NCBI GenBank assembly: GCA_944324965.1
Contig: CALUYH010000002.1
Coordinates: 104,263 to 168,262 of the forward strand
DNA from: Candidatus Avelusimicrobium gallinaceum
Lineage (GTDB): Bacteria > Elusimicrobiota > Elusimicrobia > Elusimicrobiales > Elusimicrobiaceae
DNA: 64,000 nucleotides
Direction of reading: 5' to 3'
The notes beneath the pieces are model-generated. The model was given only the letters and a program-made list of their open reading frames with translations. It did not search any database and was not told the DNA's origin. Shown here piece by piece: positions 60,810-64,000 of this stretch (within the stretch, counting starts at the first letter, position 1; every line of letters starts with the position of its first letter). A program made the translations under genes and the position numbers.

Positions 60810-61688
60810 TTAATGCCCTTCTTTTTTTACGGTCAGGCTCACCCAATACGCGCCGGCCAGCGTAAGCGCCAGGCCCGCAAACTGGTGCGTGCTGACGCTT
60901 TCCAGCCCCAGCAGGGCCGAAATCACCAGCGAAAGCACCGGGTACGATAAATAAATGGCCGTTACTTTGCTTAAATCCAGTGCGCGGATGGCTTTGTACC
61001 ATACCACCATTGCCAGCCCGTATTTAAATAGCCCCGTATATCCCAGCACGGCAAACATCCGGGCGTTGGGTTTTAGCACAAACGGTTCCCCCCACACCCA
61101 CATGGCGGCCAAAATCACCGCCAGGGCCGGCAGGGCAAACAGGTTGCGCGCCATACCGATGACGCGATAATCCAGGTATTGGGGCAGTTTTTTGGCCACG
61201 GTGGAGCCGGCTTGCAGCATCCAGGTGCTGCCCACGATAAGCAAATCCCCTGTCCAGCGCGGGGTGTATTGCTCTTTGACTAAAATAATCAATACGCCCG
61301 CCACAATCAGCGCACTGCCCAACAGCTGCTGGCGGCTGGGAAATTCCTTTAAAAACAGGCCGGCAAAAAGCAGGGAATAAAGCAGTTCGGACTGCTGCAA
61401 AATAGCGGCGTTGCCCGGCGTGGTGTAGTGGAGCGCAATCAGCGAAATGGTAAACGGCAGGGCCGTGCCGAACGTACCGATAAACAGAAACTTCCAGCAG
61501 GTCTTTGGGGAGAGTAATTCCCCCCATTTGCGGTTGCGGGTAATCCAGGGCGTAAAGTATAAAACGCCGATGACCGTGCCCAAACAAACCAGCACGGCCG
61601 GGCTGATTACGCCCACGGCGTATTTGCCCGCGATAGGGGACAGACCGACAATGGCCCAGCAAACCCAGGCCGCTAAAAGGGGTGTCAT
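60810..61688 (-). CDS. EamA/DMT-family transporter (copy 2)
   Basis: Ten-helix transporter, 292 residues, with two EamA domains (FTISLIALHYTTPGNAAIL in the first, YLSYPVLSLVISALLGLESVSTHQFAGLALTLAGAYWV in the second). Start at 61688 has GGAGC upstream; the longer open frame runs back through the tRNA-Leu gene and is rejected. The pair with the neighbouring transporter suggests tandem duplication, or that the two subunits form a complex. Substrate unknown. Confidence 0.88.
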   Translation of the reverse strand: MTPLLAAWVCWAIVGLSPIAGKYAVGVISPAVLVCLGTVIGVLYFTPWITRNRKWGELLSPKTCWKFLFIGTFGTALPFTISLIALHYTTPGNAAILQQSELLYSLLFAGLFLKEFPSRQQLLGSALIVAGVLIILVKEQYTPRWTGDLLIVGSTWMLQAGSTVAKKLPQYLDYRVIGMARNLFALPALAVILAAMWVWGEPFVLKPNARMFAVLGYTGLFKYGLAMVVWYKAIRALDLSKVTAIYLSYPVLSLVISALLGLESVSTHQFAGLALTLAGAYWVSLTVKKEGH

Positions 61689-61706
61689 AAATGCTCCGTT
61701 GTGCCA

Positions 61707-61733
61707 AATAAAAACCCGGGCTGAAACCCGGGT
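61707..61733 (-). terminator. Intrinsic terminator after tRNA-Leu
   Basis: Minus-strand AACCCGGG TTTCAG CCCGGGTT followed by TTTATTT. Confidence 0.85.
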
Positions 61734-61742
61734 TATCAAAAA

Positions 61743-61824
61743 TGCGCAGAGAGGGACTCGAACCCTCAAGCCTTGCGGCATGCGCCCCTCAAACGCACGC
61801 GTATACCAATTCCGCCACCTGCGC
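61743..61824 (-). tRNA. leuU: tRNA-Leu (anticodon GAG)
   Basis: Minus strand: acceptor GCGCAGG, the class II D-arm GGCGGAATTGGTATACGC, anticodon stem-loop TGCGT-TTGAGGG-GCGCA giving GAG, a long variable arm TGCCGCAAGGCTTG, and T-arm AGGGTTCGAGTCCCT. The 3' CCA is not encoded. It is immediately downstream of secG, as leuU is in E. coli. Confidence 0.95.
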
Positions 61825-61906
61825 GAAAATCTATGTCCTACGAGGGGTAAAAGAACTGCCGTTTTGCAACACGTATATTCTATCAAAAAAAGCTCTGCCG
61901 TGCAAC

Positions 61907-61935
61907 AAAACACTCCCCCGCATACGCAGGGGAGT
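61907..61935 (-). terminator. Terminator-like hairpin after secG
   Basis: Minus-strand ACTCCCC TGCGTATGC GGGGGAGT followed by GTTTTG, between secG and tRNA-Leu. The weak T-run might allow partial read-through into the tRNA. Confidence 0.65.
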
Positions 61936-61942
61936 CGAAAAC

Positions 61943-62239
61943 TTATTTGCCGGTTTGGGCAGGGGCCGCCGCGGCCGGGATTTGCACGTTATCCAACACG
62001 GATTCGGACGATTTTTTGTTGGAGGCAATCGTCAAAATGATGGAAGTACACATCAGAATCACGGCCAAAAGAGCGGTGAATTTGTTGACGGCGTTGAAAG
62101 CGGTGGGGCTGGCAAACAGGTTATCCGCACCCGACGCACCGAAAATGCCGGCGGCAGAACCTTTGCCGCTTTGCAAAAGGACGATCAAAATCAACAGAAC
62201 ACAGACGATAAAGTGCAACGTCAAAATTAAAGTGTACAT
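61943..62239 (-). CDS. secG: Preprotein translocase subunit SecG
   Basis: Small inner-membrane subunit of the SecYEG protein-export channel, 98 residues. Two transmembrane helices (about 3-22 and 54-73) flank the conserved loop LLQSGKGSAAGIFGASGADNLF (about 21-42), followed by an Ala/Pro tail. AGGAGAATT precedes the ATG. It is followed on the same strand by tRNA-Leu(GAG), a linkage also found in E. coli. Confidence 0.95.
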   Translation of the reverse strand: MYTLILTLHFIVCVLLILIVLLQSGKGSAAGIFGASGADNLFASPTAFNAVNKFTALLAVILMCTSIILTIASNKKSSESVLDNVQIPAAAAPAQTGK

Positions 62240-62336
62240 TTGGGTAATTCTCCTGTAAAAATAACAATAGTATTATACAAATTTTTAGCGAACTGTGTTT
62301 CGCCGGTTGTTTTTGGTTGAGGAAATATAGAGCGGG

Positions 62337-62362
62337 TTGACTTGTTTTTTTTTTGATACACT
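62337..62362 (+). promoter_or_regulatory. Promoter-like element with poly-T spacer (pilin 1)
   Basis: TTGACT (62337-62342) and TACACT (62357-62362) flank a spacer of 14 nt that contains a run of ten T residues (62345-62354). The second pilin gene has the same arrangement with twelve T residues. Confidence 0.5.
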
Positions 62363-62389
62363 GGCCCTAATGTTGATTTTAGGGCTGTT

Positions 62390-62408
62390 AATTATTAAAC
62401 TGTAAATA
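62390..62408 (+). promoter_or_regulatory. 19-bp motif shared with the pilin promoter at 32315
   Basis: AATTATTAAACTGTAAATA, identical at 19 of 19 bases to 32315-32333, and 33 nt before the pilin ATG. A hairpin GGCCCTAA/TTAGGGCT (62364-62386) lies just upstream. Confidence 0.55.
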
Positions 62409-62440
62409 GTCCCTTAAATCAACTTGCTAAGGAGTTTTTA

Positions 62441-62929
62441 ATGAAAAAGGGTTTTACTTTAATCGAATTACTCGTTGTTGTCCTAATTATTGGTATCCTG
62501 TCGGCGGTGGCGCTGCCACAGTATGAAAAAGCGGTGGAAAAATCCCGCGCGACCGAAGGCATTACCTTGGCGCGCAACATCGCATTAGCCAATCAAGCCT
62601 ATTATATGGCCAATGGAACCTGGGCGACGGATATCAACGATTTGGATTTAGAGTTCCCGGGAGAAGATACATCGAGTGGAACTATGTCAACCGCGAGTAA
62701 GGAAACAAAAAACTTTTCTTGCCGCGCAACGGGAAATAACGAAGGAAGCCGAAATTATATTGCTGTTTGCCGCCGTACTGGGCCAAAATATACCTATGCC
62801 ATTGTGTATCATAAAGACAATATGAATCAGGCCCAATGCATTGGCAATGGAAACTATAACGTGGAGGCCAACACCAAAATGTGCCGGGCATTAACCAACA
62901 AGACATCGGCTCCCTATACGTTTAATTAG
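62441..62929 (+). CDS. Type IV pilin-like protein (mosaic copy 1)
   Basis: A 162-residue pilin with leader MKKG and N-terminal helix FTLIELLVVVLIIGILSAVALPQYEKAVEKSRA. The head contains four Cys in the last 75 residues. Codons for the first 17 residues differ by synonymous changes from those of the next gene, but nt 62495-62664 match 63157-63326 at all but one position; the rest of the head diverges. This is a sign of duplication followed by exchange. AAGGAG precedes the ATG. It is followed by a terminator. Confidence 0.92.
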   Translation: MKKGFTLIELLVVVLIIGILSAVALPQYEKAVEKSRATEGITLARNIALANQAYYMANGTWATDINDLDLEFPGEDTSSGTMSTASKETKNFSCRATGNNEGSRNYIAVCRRTGPKYTYAIVYHKDNMNQAQCIGNGNYNVEANTKMCRALTNKTSAPYTFN

Positions 62930-62950
62930 TTTTTCCTCCACTTGCTTATC

Positions 62951-62983
62951 CGGCCTTTGGCGTTTGCCAAGGGCCGTTTTTTT
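62951..62983 (+). terminator. Intrinsic terminator after pilin copy 1
   Basis: CGGCCTTTGGC and GCCAAGGGCCG pair imperfectly, followed by a T-run of seven. Confidence 0.88.
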
Positions 62984-63014
62984 GCCGTTGTGGGCTGGAA
63001 AGATATAGGGCGGG

Positions 63015-63042
63015 TTGACTTGTTTTTTTTTTTTGATAAATT
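63015..63042 (+). promoter_or_regulatory. Promoter-like element with poly-T spacer (pilin 2)
   Basis: TTGACT (63015-63020), a spacer of 16 nt with twelve consecutive T residues (63023-63034), then TAAATT (63037-63042), 6 nt before the ATG at 63049. The transcript would be leaderless or nearly so. Confidence 0.5.
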
Positions 63043-63048
63043 TTGCGT

Positions 63049-63582
63049 ATGACGAAAATTTATCAAAAAATAGTATTGGACGGAAAACTCCTCGCCACGG
63101 GCCGTTTAGGCGGGTTTACGCTGATTGAATTATTAGTGGTGGTGCTGATTATCGGCATCCTGTCGGCGGTGGCGCTGCCACAGTATGAAAAAGCGGTGGA
63201 AAAATCCCGCGCGACCGAAGGCATTACCTTGGCGCGCAACATCGCATTAGCCAATCAAGCCTATTATATGGCCAATGGAACCTGGGCGGCGGATATCAAC
63301 GATTTGGATTTAGAGTTCCCGGGAGAGGATTCAACTGTGAGCGGAGTAGCGAGTAAGTCCACAAAAAATTTTGTCTGTCGAGCAAGGGCAGCGGGAGTAG
63401 AAGGGTATATTTCCGTTTGCCGCAGAAAAGGCCCCAAATATACCTACGCCATTGCTTATCATAGTAGCGATCCCGGCCAGGCTTTATGTGTTCCTGGAGA
63501 TCCCAATGGAGATGCAGAAACTAATAAAGTAATGTGCCGGGCGCTTACGAATAAAACCTCGGAACCTTACACCTTCAATTAA
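63049..63582 (+). CDS. Type IV pilin-like protein (mosaic copy 2, long leader)
   Basis: A 177-residue pilin. Unlike copy 1 its leader is long (MTKIYQKIVLDGKLLATGRLGG) before FTLIELLVVVLIIGILSAVALPQYEKAVE. Residues about 37-92 match copy 1 almost entirely; the head then differs and has its own Cys set (for example VCRAR, VCRRKGPKY, MCRALTNKTSEPYTFN). The shared C-terminal motif CRALTNKTSxPYTFN suggests a conserved anchor in the head. No ribosome site precedes the ATG at 63049; the poly-T promoter element directly abuts it. A terminator follows at 63604. Confidence 0.9.
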   Translation: MTKIYQKIVLDGKLLATGRLGGFTLIELLVVVLIIGILSAVALPQYEKAVEKSRATEGITLARNIALANQAYYMANGTWAADINDLDLEFPGEDSTVSGVASKSTKNFVCRARAAGVEGYISVCRRKGPKYTYAIAYHSSDPGQALCVPGDPNGDAETNKVMCRALTNKTSEPYTFN

Positions 63583-63603
63583 TTTTTCTCCTTCTTGTTT
63601 GTT

Positions 63604-63638
63604 CGGCCTTTGGTTTTTTCCAAAGGCCGGATTTTTAT
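63604..63638 (+). terminator. Intrinsic terminator after pilin copy 2
   Basis: GGCCTTTGG TTTTTT CCAAAGGCC followed by GGATTTTTA. Confidence 0.88.
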
Positions 63639-63640
63639 CA

Positions 63641-63967
63641 AAATAAGCCGGGCCCCTTGCGGGACCCGGTTTTGTGTCAGTAAAGCAACGGACAGAACGA
63701 ATTGCCGCCTTATTTGGCCAAGGCCACTAAGCCGGGCAATTCTTTCTGTATAAAATAAGCCGGGCCCCTTGCGAGGCCCGGTTTGTGTAAGCAAAAGGTT
63801 TGCTTGAGTACGAATTGCCGTCTTATTTGGCCAAGGCCACCAAGCCGGGCAATTCTTTCGGCATAAATAAGCCGGGCCCTTTGCGGGACCCGGTTTGTGT
63901 AAGCAAAAGGTTTGCTTGAGTACGAATTGCCGTCTTATTTGGCCAAGGCCACCAAGCCGGGCAATTC
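63641..63967. repeat. Tandem triplication of the pgk 3' end and its terminator
   Basis: Three consecutive units with periods of 113 and 112 nt. Each holds a GC-rich terminator hairpin (63648-63669, 63760-63781, 63872-63893; T-rich on the minus strand) and a copy of the sequence coding for the last residues of pgk (GKELPGLVALAK and stop). Only the rightmost copy is joined to the pgk frame. Units 2 and 3 are closest to each other. Confidence 0.85.
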
Positions 63968-64000
63968 TTTCCCTTCCACAAATTCCATACTGGCGCCGCC
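63935..64000 (-). CDS. pgk: Phosphoglycerate kinase, C-terminal end (cut by window edge)
   Basis: Only the last 21 codons and the stop are in the window: GGASMEFVEGKELPGLVALAK, which matches the conserved PGK terminus (GGGASLE-x-LEGK-x-LPG). PGK makes ATP from 1,3-bisphosphoglycerate in glycolysis. The gene runs in from beyond the right edge. Its last 12 codons and its terminator are repeated twice more just downstream. Confidence 0.85.
   Translation of the reverse strand, partial: GGASMEFVEGKELPGLVALAK

Noticed and set aside
63579..63794. A 71-codon minus-strand frame after pilin copy 2
   Set aside because: It lies across terminators and the pgk-tail repeats; not protein-like.

Overview
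The window looks like a chromosomal segment of a Gram-negative, host-associated bacterium, most likely of the phylum Elusimicrobiota (inference from gene content; no rRNA is present to prove it). The supports are: several short pilin-like proteins with the GFTLIELLVVVLIIGIL leader, a PPi-dependent phosphofructokinase, outer-membrane proteins (FadL-like, OprB-like porin, TolC), many small secreted Ala/Gln-rich proteins with no recognisable family, and strong intrinsic terminators after most genes. Coding DNA is moderately GC-rich; one gene-free block around 5.6-6.5 kb is very AT-rich.

Layout. 0-4.7 kb: MATE exporter (cut by the left edge), MORN-repeat protein, HI0933-type flavoprotein, and two secreted low-complexity proteins. 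4.7-8.7 kb: an almost gene-free stretch with two adjacent DnaA-box-like sites in AT-rich DNA, a region of inverted repeats suggesting a structured RNA, and one winged-helix-like gene with palindromic operators over its promoter. 8.7-14.6 kb: mutY, FadL-like porin, TPR protein, dCMP deaminase, DUF486 and unknown exported proteins. 14.8-19.4 kb: tolC-macA-macB (ATPase and permease as separate genes), a tripartite export operon. 19.6-22.3 kb: a large exported helical domain fused to an MFS transporter. 22.4-24.4 kb: a candidate small RNA, then ECF sigma / anti-sigma / exported coiled-coil operon. 25-27 kb: rmuC and a HEAGH membrane protein. 27.3-30.7 kb: an OprB-type porin, pyruvoyl-dependent arginine decarboxylase and APC antiporter in the same order as the chlamydial aaxABC arginine-agmatine system. 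30.7-35 kb: K+ channel, sirtuin, pilin, HD protein, GDPD-like protein, DUF805. 35-41.4 kb: DNA methylase overlapping an exported protein gene, PPi-PFK, DNA polymerase IV, tRNA-Arg(TCT). 41.6-47.2 kb: exported helical protein, Fe-S PD-(D/E)XK nuclease, LTA-synthase-like phosphoglycerol transferase, divergent glycerol-kinase-like FGGY kinase. 47.3-53.5 kb: exported ankyrin protein, ferredoxin, FeoA-FeoB fusion, LEA-2 lipoprotein, peptidase T. 54-62.2 kb: one long minus-strand series with a GYF-domain membrane protein, an unknown helical protein, a cyclodeaminase-family protein, HAD phosphatase, two DMT transporters, tRNA-Leu(GAG) and secG. 62.4-64 kb: two mosaic pilin genes and the 3' tail of pgk, which is present as three tandem copies.

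How the genes work together. The clearest functional units are the arginine-agmatine module (outer-membrane entry, cytoplasmic decarboxylation, inner-membrane exchange), the MacAB-TolC-like exporter, the sigma/anti-sigma envelope-response operon, and iron uptake (FeoAB fusion divergent from a 2[4Fe-4S] ferredoxin). Glycolysis is represented by PPi-PFK and pgk. Several genes (TPR protein, DUF486, HI0933-type flavoprotein, tolC, mutY) have a -10 hexamer 6-9 nt before the ATG and no Shine-Dalgarno sequence, suggesting leaderless transcripts. I did not find a CRISPR array, an insertion sequence or a prophage.
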